DNA of 64,000 bases from Moringa oleifera (Eukaryota > Streptophyta > Magnoliopsida > Brassicales > Moringaceae). Position numbers and translations under genes: made by a program. The notes under the pieces are model-generated. The model worked only from the letters and a program-made list of their open reading frames with translations, was not told where the DNA came from and did no database searches. The stretch spans positions 4,774,001 to 4,838,000 of the forward strand of contig JAJFZO010000407.1 of assembly GCA_021397835.1 (NCBI GenBank), in the 5' to 3' direction. Below, piece after piece: positions 1 to 11,642 of this stretch (its first letter is position 1; the number at the start of each line of letters is the position of its first letter).

Positions 1-1519
1 AGACTGATGAAATAAAAATTCTTCGATGCCTACAACTAAAGTTTGCTCCATAAGCAACTCCTTAGAAGTGACAAATTGTAACTCCAGGAGGTGGGTTGGT
101 CCACAACCATCCTTCCTCAAATGGTTTCATTTGTCAGTAACCTAAAGCATTTGTCACCATGAACCCTTAATCATGAATCAGGCTGCCAGAGGCAGAGATC
201 ATCATCTCCAAATATAACTTTGGGAAGTCCATAACAAAATTTTGTGCCACAACCGCACATAATATCATAAAGTTCTGATGGCCCTTAAAGGTTGTGTGCA
301 CAGCTGAATCATGCTCAAAATTCAGCTGATAAAACAAATGGATACATTGAATTTCCATGGATCTATCACAGTTCCATACACACCACAAACAGATTCGAAA
401 GCAGAACTTAATGAAGAAGAAGAGATTATACGTATTGTTTACTTGAAAGCAACTTTCAGCCTACCTTGGGCAATTATGAGATAAATGGAGGAGGTTGTAG
501 ATTTCAGGCTGTACGAAATACTAATCTGAGACCCCTCATTAAGATAATGTATCCACTCCTGAAGCAGAAAAGAAAAACAGTGAATTCTACCTCCTGGATG
601 ACTTAGTTCACACTCAAACAAAACAATAACAAAAAGAAAAAGAAAAGAGAACATTCTGAACAAAATCACTTGCCGTGTGAGAATCAGCTGGAACAGAGAC
701 ACTGTGAGTTTCAGACCACTTAGCCACAACATCAAGAGTCGGAGATCTATTGAAGCCATATAGCCTTAACCCAGGCTTTCCATCATCTAACTGTTCCACC
801 TAACATAATCCAATACAATTTACTACACAATCCAAAAATGGCTATACAGGCAAATATACACACACACACACAAAATGATAAGAGCAGAAGATAGCTACTC
901 ACCTTTATACTTTCCACGAATAGGCGATTAGGTTGAAAAAGAATCGAGCTACTTGGTCCGAGCCTTAGATTCACGGAACCATAGACCCCCATAATCAGAG
1001 TCATGGACACTGTCATTTAGATATGCGGAAAATATCAAAGGAGCAAGCATATTTAACGGAGATTCGAAATTTAATGCAATTAGGGTCCTCATATCTGCTC
1101 TTCAAATTAACTATATTCTGAATGAGGAAAGATACATATTTAACCAGGAAGACTTGAAAAGGAATGAGGAGAAATTTTCCAAATTACAAAAGGGAAAAAA
1201 GACACGAACCGAAGAACCAGAAAGTGAGGACCACTATGAAGCAAGACCAAGTGTCTTGCCTAACCGGCGCCGATATATCATCGAATGCCGCGACATTCCC
1301 TGGATGAGAAATGCCAACATGTCGTTCTAGCTCCGGGTTCCCATGCGGATAATGGTCATAACCGTGATTATCGTGACTGAAAGGATGATATTCCTCTTCT
1401 TCGCGAACCTGCGAAGAAGAAGAAGATGATGATGATGATGCTGAGGGTGCAGCAGCAGCTGAAGATTCCCGATTAATCGAGGAAATTGAAAATGGAGTAG
1501 TTGAATCTGGTTCTGCCAT
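1..1519 (-). CDS. APD2: APD-type RING E3 ubiquitin ligase, N-terminal part (partial)
   Basis: Coding exons read on the minus strand: 1519-1210, 1009-903, 799-674 and 558-465. The rest, including the C-terminal RING finger expected of the family, lies left of the window. The first ~100 residues are polar, with a Ser run (about residues 27-36) and a His/Tyr-rich stretch. A membrane segment then spans exons 1-2 (FIVVLTFWFF...SMTLIMGVYG). Next come the APD landmarks GSVNLRLGPSSS, FVESIKV, LYGF and EWIHYLNEGS, followed by a Ser-rich beta region ending IAQG. Family knowledge: Arabidopsis APD1-4 are endomembrane RING ligases needed for pollen development, with DUF4792/4793 lumenal domains. The start is the first ATG of the frame, 9 nt after a probable 5'UTR acceptor (ttcctctag). 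The third intron appears to begin GC rather than GT. I found no further coding exon in 1-464, taken as intron. Inference: ligase of the APD2 group; the family call is firm, the exact paralogue less so. Confidence 0.85.
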
Positions 1520-1700
1520 CCTAGAGGAAGAGAAATCAGAGAGAGAATTCAGGATTGACCCAAAAAAACAGAATCAAAGTGAAATTAATAAAGCAAAAAC
1601 CCTAACCTGAGCTGGGGTTAAGGCACACACCTGGCTGTCTCTGTAAAGAGGAGTCCATGAAGAGGAAGGAAGGAGGTGATTAACCGAAAACGTCACCAAT
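1520..1700 (-). promoter_or_regulatory. 5'UTR with short intron of the APD-type gene
   Basis: Reading leftwards, ...CTCAG|GTTAGGG near 1607 makes a good donor and ttcctctag near 1528 a good acceptor just before the ATG. This predicts an ~80-nt 5'UTR intron. A single telobox-like AACCCTAA is visible on the plus strand in the same stretch. The transcription start is not resolved. Confidence 0.5.
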
Positions 1701-3948
1701 CAGTCTCCTTGTTTCCCTGGAACGGTGGTTGAGGGACAAACGTGCAGTGGTTTAAAATTGGGTTGTTTTGACAAATAAGGTTGAGGGTGTTCTCGTAAAT
1801 CCGCCCCTGTCTTAGATTGCGCTGCTGTAGACTATTTGTTCTGCTATCCACATAGGTACAGTGATTAATACCAAAGTTACCCTATCAAATCTTAATTTTC
1901 TTATAAGAGTCACAATAACCTGTAAACGTGTCCCAGTTTTTTTTTTTTAATTATATTATTTTATAAATTTAACAAAATCATTTTTAAAATAATACAAACT
2001 GAATTTTTTTATAATTTAAAATATAATTAATAATATCTTAATTTTTAAATCATATAAAATTCTCAGAAATTGAATTCTTTTTCCTTACCACCTGTAAGCA
2101 TCAGCACCTGAAAATTTGAGTAGAACAAAAAAAAAAAAAAAAAAACTATATTCAGACAAGGAAAACAGACAAGTTCTTAACCAAACTGAATTCATTACAT
2201 GAAAAACATATATTTATGAAAAGATTATAACATTAAGGTCGTCCATCTAATAATAGAAAACACGCCTAACATGGTACTGTTTACAGATTGGAACCTTGGA
2301 AGCAATCAACTTAATTACATTTGATAAACAAATAAAACGATGAGCTTAGTAAGATCCCTGCAGAAGAAATTTTTTTTTTCCCCCTTCCGATGAAGCAAAT
2401 GGAGAAAGCCTGCAGTAAGAAAATGAAAAGGGCTCTCTCCAATCGTGGATGGAAATTCGTTGGGTTCTTCAAGCGAGGATGGTACAATCTCAGTAAGTGT
2501 CTTCACTTATAGGAAAATGAAGATCATGGCGAGATATTAGAAAATCGAAACGGAGCACATTAATTGTTTCTCCGAACTGGATGGCGAAACGTCTTGGTGA
2601 AAGATGGTTTGATTTTGTTTGTTCTTTTTTTGTCGGTGAATTTGGAGTTTATGCAGAGAATTGCAGAAAAATGGTTCAGTTTTGTTCTTGATTTGGTTGA
2701 TTGGAGTTTTACAGGATTTTAATGTGAAGATTGTACATATAGGTCTGTATAGTTTCCATGTAAACATGGTGTCCTTCAAGATTAAATGTTGCTGTTAAGT
2801 TATCGATACCACGTTTTCCCCCTCTTCATATATTCATTAAATCCAGATAAATCAATAAGAAGGAGAAAGAAACAGAATTACTGCAGTAATCCTAACAATG
2901 ACGATAACAAAGAAAATAGCCGAATTTTAACAAATTCATTCAAAATTTGACAAAAAAAGTATATTTCATAAAAACAATTAAGTATAATAACTTAAGAAGA
3001 ATGTTTAAACAGAGATTTAACAACATCTATGTCAATGTGACAAAAAAAATAGATAACATTTATGCATCAAATTTTTATATACCAACTCATATATCCAGCT
3101 ACTAAGTGTCTAAGAGAAGAAAGATCGAATTGTGCAAAAGGAAGAATGTGAGACGGCTAAATCCATGGAGGCCAACAGCCTTGAAGAAGACTTGGAAAGC
3201 CAATTCTAGGAATTAAGATAAATCCATCTTGTTATGCTCAATTTTCTACAATACCTTTTGATAAACATAAAAAAATAATAATAATTTAATTTAATTTAAT
3301 TTATATTTTAAATTTAATATCAAAAAATATTTCAATAATTTAGCAACAACAAATTAGTCATCACTTATTTTACATGATCTTCAATCATTATTGCAATAAA
3401 AAAAGATAACCTTTTATGTGTTTTCATCTCAAAATTCATTATGCCGAAGTAGCTTCTCCGCGGAAGTATGAGAAGAAGCTACTTTGATTAATATCCATTA
3501 TTATACTCCAAAGCTAATAAAACAAAATTTAAGATAATTTTTTTTAAAAAAATAAACAGATTTTAAAAAATACCAAATATGTTTGAAGTGACATTTAAAC
3601 AAATATTAAGCGTAGCTTTGCCGTCACATCCTGCATTCTTATATCATGAGCAACACATACAAACAGAATAAAAATTGACCCAAGTGTCATGACATTTACT
3701 CAAAAGTTAGAACATATCTTTATTATATGAAAACAAAGTGTGAACTTTAATTACATAAGAGCAAACGTGAACGTTTGAAGATAAGTTTAAAGTTTGAATT
3801 CATCAAACAATTAAAAAAATTGTATAACGAGATTAAGTAAATTAAAATTAGTGCATGTTTTTCTTAAAAATATTAAACATTTATATTGCACAAGTTAAAA
3901 AAATGCATCAAGGAAGAAGACACCAAACCAACATTTTTTATATGTCAA

Positions 3949-4056
3949 ATGATGTTAAAATAGTTCCAACGAAGCATCATCTCATATTTTTTAATATTTT
4001 GAATGATATTAAAATAGTTTCAACAAAACATCATCCACATTTTTCAATAACAACAT
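3949..4056. repeat. Imperfect 54-bp tandem repeat
   Basis: Two adjacent units start ATGATGTTAAAATAGTT (3949) and ATGATATTAAAATAGTT (4003). Each continues into CAACRAARCATCATC and a T-rich tail. A weaker third unit may precede them near 3915. Confidence 0.7.
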
Positions 4057-4479
4057 TTTAACATAATGAAGAGAGTATTAATTTTGTTTTTAAATATTGT
4101 TATATTAATTATTATTTTAAAATTTTTTAATATTTACAATTATTTGTATAAATAATTAAATATATTATATTATTATAAAAATATATATTTTAAAATATTT
4201 CACAAAAAAATAAAAATTTTAATATTTAATATAAAATATAATTTATTTAAATTTTTATTATTAGTTCAATATTTGATAAATATTAAAATTATATGTGATA
4301 TTAAAATTTGTATGTCAAAAAATATATAAAAATTATCACCTATATTTATATTTTCATATAAATAATTTAAACCCTAAATAAGTATAATAAAATTAAAAGT
4401 TCACTCAAAGTCTCAAATTAGCAAATTTAAATTAATTATTTTATTAGCTTAATTAAATTAATTAAAATTTAATATTAAT

Positions 4480-4627
4480 AGTTATTATATAATATAACTA
4501 AAAAATATTAATTACATCAATTTAGTGTAAATAGATTAAAAATAAAAAATATTAGTTATTATATAATATAACTAAAAAATATTAATCACATCAATTTAAT
4601 GTAAATAGATTAAAAATAAAAAATATT
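4480..4627. repeat. 74-bp tandem duplication
   Basis: The unit starting AGTTATTATATAATATAAC at 4480 repeats at 4554 with only two or three substitutions seen by eye. It is wholly AT-rich and non-coding. Confidence 0.85.
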
Positions 4628-5769
4628 ATAGTATTTTAAAAAGAAAATAATGTTAAATTTATGCCCAAAGTTGGAGATGCTCTTATATAAAACTTTAGTC
4701 CAGTGACATTAAATTGCTAATGGTTCTAATATTTTTAAAACGATTCAGTTATGGTATTTGTAATAGAAAAATGGATTATTGAAGAAGTGTTGGTTGAAAC
4801 ACCAAATAACTAAAGGTACGTATAATTTCTTTTTGTGTAATTTTCAATTTAAACTTCATTTCAATTTTTTTAATTATGTATTCAAATTTTTAGATTTAAT
4901 TAAAAATTTAAAAATAATACTTAAATTAAATATTTTATATAATAAATTTTAGCTTAAAATTAAGTAATGTAAAAAATGTTTAAACTATCATCATAAAATA
5001 TTTTAATTTTTTTACTATGAAAAATATTTATATTTTTATACCATTAAAATATTTATAATTAAATATTTAAAGTAAATCATTTAATTTAAAATTCTAATTA
5101 TTTTAATAACGAAAATAACATTAATTTTAATAAATATTTGAATGAATATTTAAATTAAAACAAATTAAAATTTTAAATGAATAGAATTAAAATTTAAATA
5201 AAATTTAATTATTTTTCTATATTTACTCAATAAATAATTAAAATGCTAATCCTTATATGCATTTATTTCTCAACATCTGAATCTAGTTAATTTTAATATT
5301 ACCAAATAAAAACAGCTTTAACATTTTTTTAAGGAAAACAAAAGGGAAAGTAAATTGAAGCGAGTCACACTTTCTTTGGCGCGGAGCATTCGAGCGAGTC
5401 CCAAATTCTTAACGCTTGTACAGGCTGTTTACGATTGTCACGGGCTCTGTGTGTTGTTTACACTTAAACCCACACCCATCTCATCCTCGATAAACACTAT
5501 TGCTCGTTAATAAAACACTTTGTTAAGGGTAGTAAAGTCATTTCAGAAGCCGCACGTCGAAACGCATTCGATTTCGTTTCCACAGACAAACCACCTCACC
5601 GGAGCCTAACCTGCCCTTTTCCTTTTTCTTGTCTGGTTTTCAAAAACCAAGGAAAACCAGATCTACAAAAATCCCTTGATTTCACTTGCAAAATTTGAGA
5701 AAACAGAAGTCTAATTTGGCAATCGGAGACGCATAATCTCTCGATTGGTTCGAATCGAGAGCTTGAACG

Positions 5770-8700
5770 ATGGGCGATTTTAACCTCGCTCTCGTAATCG
5801 TCGCTATAGTCGTGTGCATTATTGTGTTCATATTCAATCTCTACCTCCTTGTCAATTTCCAGCATCCAGATGACGCGAACCAGGCGTACTTCCCAAAAGT
5901 CGTGGTTGTTTTGGGGCTCTCTGTGGCCGCGATTTCTATCCTGATGTTGCCGGCTGACGTGGCTAACCGGCAGGCCTGTAGGCACGCGATATATAATGGC
6001 GCCTGTAACCTCACCCTGCCGATGAAGGATCTTTGGCTCGCTGTCTACATCCTCGATGCTATCCTCGTTTTCTTTATTATCCCCTTCGCTATGTTCTACT
6101 ACGAAGGCGACCAGGACAAGTCTGTATTTCTAGGGTTTTAATTGCCATTGTTCATGTCCGTATATATTGTGTCTGGATGTGATATGTGCATATATTGCAT
6201 GTTTCTATTTGCAAATGTATACGTATAAATGTATTGGTAGTCTACTTGAAAACGAAATGTGGTGATTGGTGAAGTTTTTGGTCGCAGGACTGTGGGCAAG
6301 AGGATAAAGAGCGCGTTGTTATGGGTTGTGACGACAGCCATTGTCTGTGCTCTAGTGCTCGGCATTTTATATGGTTAGTTCACTCTGTGTAATCATTTTC
6401 TGCTTTTGTTTTTAGTTCCCAAACTTTTATGTTTGAACAATTTAGCTGAGAGGTCGTTGATTCTTATGGGTAGGAGTAATCTATGGTGGTTAATTGAAAT
6501 GCTACATGAAGGGTGAGGTGACTAAATTGGTATTTTAATTGTGAACATCCATTGTGCTCATAGGCTTTTTTTTTTTTGTGAGTAAATGATTTTTTTTTTC
6601 CTGTCTTTGTGGTGCATGTTGGTGATATGTATGGCATTCACTGTAGTTATGAGTAGAATAATTTAACCAAGAACTTTTTGCATGCAGAACAGACTAGATT
6701 AATATTAGGATGGTGTGATAGTACTCAGATTGGCAAGTTTCAAATTGGCTTGTGAATAGCTACTATGTGTCCAGCTTCAATGTAAATCTAATGGTTTTTA
6801 GGACTGTTCAACACTTGGGGGAAGTTTCTGTGTGTGTTTTCGTTTTCTTGGTTTTCTTATGTTCTTCATCTCACTGTTTTTATGCTCTCTTGTGGTGTTC
6901 AGGGCTGATTGGGAAGGTGGACTTTAGTGTCAGGCACCTCTCTTCAGCTACAACTCCTTTCCCTAGTTCCTGGGACTTCTCTAGTAGTCAACCATGTCTC
7001 AACAATGGTGCTCGCCAGGTTATCCGATCAGTCTTCTTTTTCTAGTTTTATATTTCTGTTATTTCATAGACTATTACTTTTATTTATTACTTGTGATATA
7101 TGAAAGCAGGCACCCTTGTACTCATTAGATTGTTTTCTATTCTCTTTTCTTCCTTTTGTGCTTACAGTGCTCAGCATATACTGCTAGTCCTTCATCAGAG
7201 AAAACATGGACGATGCGCACTACCTTCCCTGAATATGTTGTTGCTCTTGCTACGATCGTTGGATCCGTGCTTTTTGCAGTATGAGCAATTCTTTGATAAC
7301 GTTAATTATTCTTTTGGCTATTTGATTTTTTGAACCTTGATGTACTAGCAATTTTGAGATGTTCGTTGCTATCCATTCATTTTGTCAATGCGTATGAATA
7401 AATAATATCTGGAGAGGTCACATATGATATAAGTTCAATAGGTTTCTTTTTCTTTTTCGCTCTGCAAGTGGGAGTGGTTGTGGTCGGTGGAATAACTATC
7501 CGGATAGTCATGTCATTGAAAAATCTTAACATGCTAGACTTTTTTATTTTGGGAAGAAATTTATACTTACTATTCTCTAAACATTTCGGCAGATTTTTGG
7601 TGGTGTTGGTATTGCTTGTCTGCCACTGGGACTTGTCTTTTCATTCATCAGGCGTCCAAAGGCTGTTATCACACGCTCACAGTATATTAAGGTGCTTCTG
7701 TGCTGTCTATCTAGCCCCATGAAATTATCTTTTGAAATAGTTACTGAACAGGCTATGTGCATTTGTAAATACTTGTGGATTATTTCTATTGAAATTTTGT
7801 AGGAAGCAACTGAGCTCGGTAAAAAAGCTAGAGAATTGAAGAAAGCAGCTGATGCCCTCCACCAAGAAGAAAGAAGTGGTTCTAAGGACAGAAAATGGCG
7901 TAAAAATGTGAAGGCAGTGGAAAAGGTATTGTATAGAATTAAACTTTGCAAGTTGCATTTAGAGTTTGTTTTTGTTTGGAAATTTGCGTGTGTTGGATGC
8001 ACCATCTGCTGCATTGATCTCAATTATGAGTTTCTGATGTTAGTCATGTCCTTAGGCAAGATTGGATACGTTTAGTACATCACATTCTAGTTCGAACTGT
8101 TTCCAGGTTTGGTTAGAAGATGGATAAACTAAATGATTTTGTTGCCTCTTTTGTATCTTTATGTTGTGTCCATACTATATTTATACAGGACTCATTGAAC
8201 TTTACTATATATTGGTTTATGGGGTAAGCTTGAGAACTTTTTCTGAGGTGGGTTTAGAATTATGAACTGATATGTTTGCAAAGTTGATGCATTGATTGCT
8301 TGGTCTTAATTCTACTGATCATTATTAAACTTGTTTTGTTCTCGCTTGGCCTTGTAGGAACTGCTTCAGTTGGAGGAAGATGTAAAGCTTTTAGAAGAGA
8401 TGTACCCCCAAGGGGAAAAGGTGATGAATGACTATGAATTTACAACCAAATCATGTAGTGAACTATTGGTCTCAAATTTTTTTCATCTTCTACAATTGAT
8501 TTTCTTTTGGTGCTTTCTATTTTTTGTTCTTCTTTAGGCGGAGACTACCTGGGCTTTGACTGTTCTTGGGTACTTGGCAAAGCTTGTTTTGGGAGTTATA
8601 GGGTGAGTGCTGGCATCCCTGTGTTAAATACTTCAAACTCATCATTGATGAATGGTGACTTGGCTGTTTTCAGGCTATGTACTGTGCAATTTATCCATTT

Positions 8701-10499
8701 TTCATACCACGTGGGGATCTGGTAAATTATATTTATAAAATTTCATGACCCATATATAGAAAGCAACGATGGAAGGCATTCTGTTGGAGAAAATGAGTGC
8801 ATGAAAGGGTGTTACTAACTAAAAATTGAAAATAATGGAGACAAAGAAGATGGTGAAACTGGATATTGAAAAATTGTTAGTGCAGCATAGACTCAAATGG
8901 TCTCAAATGAGTTGATTAGCTTAGAACTTGTTTTTTAAAGATTCTCTCTTTCTGAGCATTGGTACCTCTCTTATATGTCTCTTTGCATATTGCCTGTTGG
9001 ATTTAATCATTGCTATACAGGATACTGCTTGTTATCAAACACTATCTTGCATGAGCTTTTTAAAGCGCTTGTCAACTTATAATCCTTCTTTTCTTGTTGT
9101 TAGGTTGATTGTTTCGGTGGCTTGGGTTGCTCATATTATTATATATCTATTGATTGATCCACCACTTTCTCCTTTCCTGAATGAGGTTTTCGTCAAACTG
9201 GATGATATATGGGGTAATTCAAGCTCTTCTGCATTAATTAACTCTTTTATTTTATTTTCTTTGTCTACTTGTTGTATCTGATTTCTGCATTATGTGCTAT
9301 TTTGCCAGGTCTTCTGGGTACTGCTGCATTTGCTTTCTTCTGCTTCTACCTTCTGCTTGCGGTGATTGCTGGAGCAATGATGCTTGGTCTCAGACTAGTT
9401 TTTATTACAATTCATCCAATGAAGTATTAAATTTGTGGAGGCAGCCTTTTTGTTAACTATGAAATATTTATATACATCTTTTTCTGATCCTTATCAATTG
9501 AATGTATATTTTTTTACAGGTGGGGAGCTACTTTGATGAACTCCTTTCTTTTCAATGTGGGACTCATTCTCCTGTGCTCAATCAGGTGGGTGGCCTTGAT
9601 CGTTCATTCCTTTTCTTAGCATATATTGTTAGTTTTATTTTTCTGAATAGCGCTTGTTAGATTTAAATTCATTTGAGTTAATATTTCTAGTTTGCTTGTT
9701 ATAGACTGGTCAGCTCTGGTACATCCAAAGTAACTCCTAAAAGCATGCATATCGTGATCCTCTCAACCAATTATTTTATATTAGGTTGTAAAAGTCCTCA
9801 GTGCATTAGTTTGGCTGTACACTTAGTATTGGACATGAGGGCATCTTTTTGTGATTTTTAGTTTTGTAAATTGCTGGATTGTTTTCTGTTTAGATGATAC
9901 AGCGTGACATTTATGATTAAAACATCTTTCTTCTTCTTGCTGCTTGCAAATGAGCATTTTAGTTGTTCAACTCCACGGTGGTTTAAAGTAGCTGGAATGA
10001 GTGTTATGTTGTCATCTCCGAGAGAATCATTTCTGAATCTGATGGTAGTTTTGTTGGTTTTCTGCAATTCCAGTGTCATTCAGTTCTGTGCCACAGCATT
10101 TGGATACTATGCTCAAGCAACAGCTGCACAGGAAATATTTGGCCACACGTTGCAGTCTCTTCGTGGAATTAGATATTTGTACAAGTGAGTTATGATGTTC
10201 TGAATGGATTAACATTTGCTTATCTGGCTGTATCATGTGCTGATCTTGTTGAAACTCTTTGTCTTTTCATTACAGGTATAATGTGTTTCAAATTGCATTT
10301 GTTGTTCTCGCGGGATTAACCTTTGTGTATTATGCCGCTTTTGTAAGTTTCTGATGAACTTTCCATTTTCTTCTTCAGCATATTCCCACCTTTGCATGTG
10401 TTGCCTGAATCTCACAGGTTCTTTTTATTATTATTGTTATAATTATTTCAGGGATGGAGAAGGAGAAAGGTGAGTGGCAGGTTCCAACTTTCCAGTTAA
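5770..10499 (+). CDS. LMBR1/LIMR family multi-pass membrane protein
   Basis: Fourteen exons: 5770-6119, 6288-6373, 6903-7018, 7168-7278, 7593-7691, 7803-7925, 8358-8420, 8538-8602, 9104-9213, 9309-9423, 9520-9585, 10074-10184, 10276-10342, 10452-10499; joined 509 aa, the usual family length. The protein starts [15 protein letters not shown] and has about nine hydrophobic segments. Landmarks are [17 protein letters not shown] after helix 1, an N-glycosylation-like NLT near residue 87, and a basic amphipathic, coiled-coil-prone loop in exons 6-7 ([17 protein letters not shown]) before the second membrane block. It ends basic (GWRRRK). Family knowledge: related to lipocalin-receptor/LMBD1-type transporters; the plant role is poorly defined. 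The start is the only ATG giving the conserved N terminus. From memory it is very close to Arabidopsis At5g01460 and At3g08930. All introns are GT-AG. Nothing suggests loss of function. Confidence 0.96.
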
Positions 10500-11642
10500 A
10501 TTTGCCGAGAAGAGTATGCACCCACCTGGCGTTGTCAGATTCTCAGTTTTATCATCTCTCTACGGAGCATGTTTAATACTTGGATGTCAACTGTCTAGTT
10601 TTGTTTTTACGATGAAGCAATAGAGACAGGCAGATGTCATTCGACATACATATGGGTTGCTGTAGGAGCAGCAGCGGGGTGAGTGCTGCCGCTGCTGTGG
10701 TGTTTCTTGTTTTCTCCCGTTTGTATGTATTATTCTTTGTTTGATTCATGTAATACCTTTCGCTTTGGCATGTAATTGAGATAACTTCAGCACCATGTAA
10801 GAACCAGGTTTGTAGAACTTGCCTTGACGTAATGTATCCATCTGAGAACAAAGTTTCGGGGCAGCTATTCGGTTCATGGTCCTTGCTTTGAATGGTCTTG
10901 TTCTTGTAAGTATCTGCTAAAATTGTTTTGAATGAATATGTCAAATATCGTAAAGGTTAAAGCTAGCTTAAAGTTTATTGCAAGGTCCTAAAAGATTTTG
11001 TATCTTTCTTATTAATTCTACCATTTTTATTTCAATTTTTTTGCAAAGACTTAGTAGTTTCCTATTTGTGGGTTATTAGCGTCTGATCTAAACTCTGATG
11101 GCAGTCATTGATGCAAAGTACGTCTTCAAAGAATCGAAGTACTAGCTTATCATTGACATCTGAAGGCATACCTGATGAGTGGGTCTAATTGCAGTCTGTC
11201 TGGATCTAACACACACATGATGAGTGGGTCAAGGGCAGTCTGTTTGGATCTAACAGTTACGTATTCCAAAGCATGGGAAATCGGGTCATGTACTTTGCTA
11301 TGCTGCTTTTGGTTTGGTTTTTCTGTAACATGGCACCAAAAAGTGGAAGTTTTTGCAATTCATACTCCTGTCAGGCTGTCAAAACATTACCAGTTAATTC
11401 CATCTTGGCCATACTCTTCTTGTAATTTCTCCTCTTTCGCTGTCCTGTGAATAAGTGAGTCAAAGGAGAAAAAATGTAAGATACATGCCTTGTTTGATAG
11501 TCAGCATGAATGACGGTACTGAACTAAATGCTCTTTCAGAATGAAAGTTCAGCGACAGCTGTTTATTATTCAAAAATCCAGCCTTGGGAATTTAGATTGT
11601 GATACATTAGCATCAAAACACAAGTGAATAGCTTCATAGCCT
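10500..11642. other. 3' region between convergent genes
   Basis: This holds the 3' ends of the LIMR gene and of the minus-strand GDSL gene. A 45-bp imperfect direct repeat starts at 11173 and 11218 (TGATGAGTGGGTC... CAGTCTG.. TGGATCTAACA). Short ORFs here have no recognisable similarity. Confidence 0.6.

Larger units (their letters stand above)
1701..5400. other. AT-rich intergenic spacer with decayed repeats
   Basis: About 3.7 kb of very AT-rich DNA between divergent genes. It holds long A/T tracts, a short hairpin (3447-3484), an imperfect ~54-bp repeat (3949-4056) and a 74-bp tandem duplication (4480-4627). Small ORFs around 2315-2779 (-) resemble nothing I recognise and lack coding character. 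No intact mobile element is seen. Confidence 0.7.

Noticed and set aside
167..388. 73-aa minus-strand ORF near the left edge, possible further APD exon
   Set aside because: Its residues do not match the DUF4792/4793 or RING regions expected after exon 4. Treated as intron.
2315..2779. Small minus-strand ORFs in the left spacer
   Set aside because: No similarity, no promoter or splice context, low-complexity A/T-rich composition.
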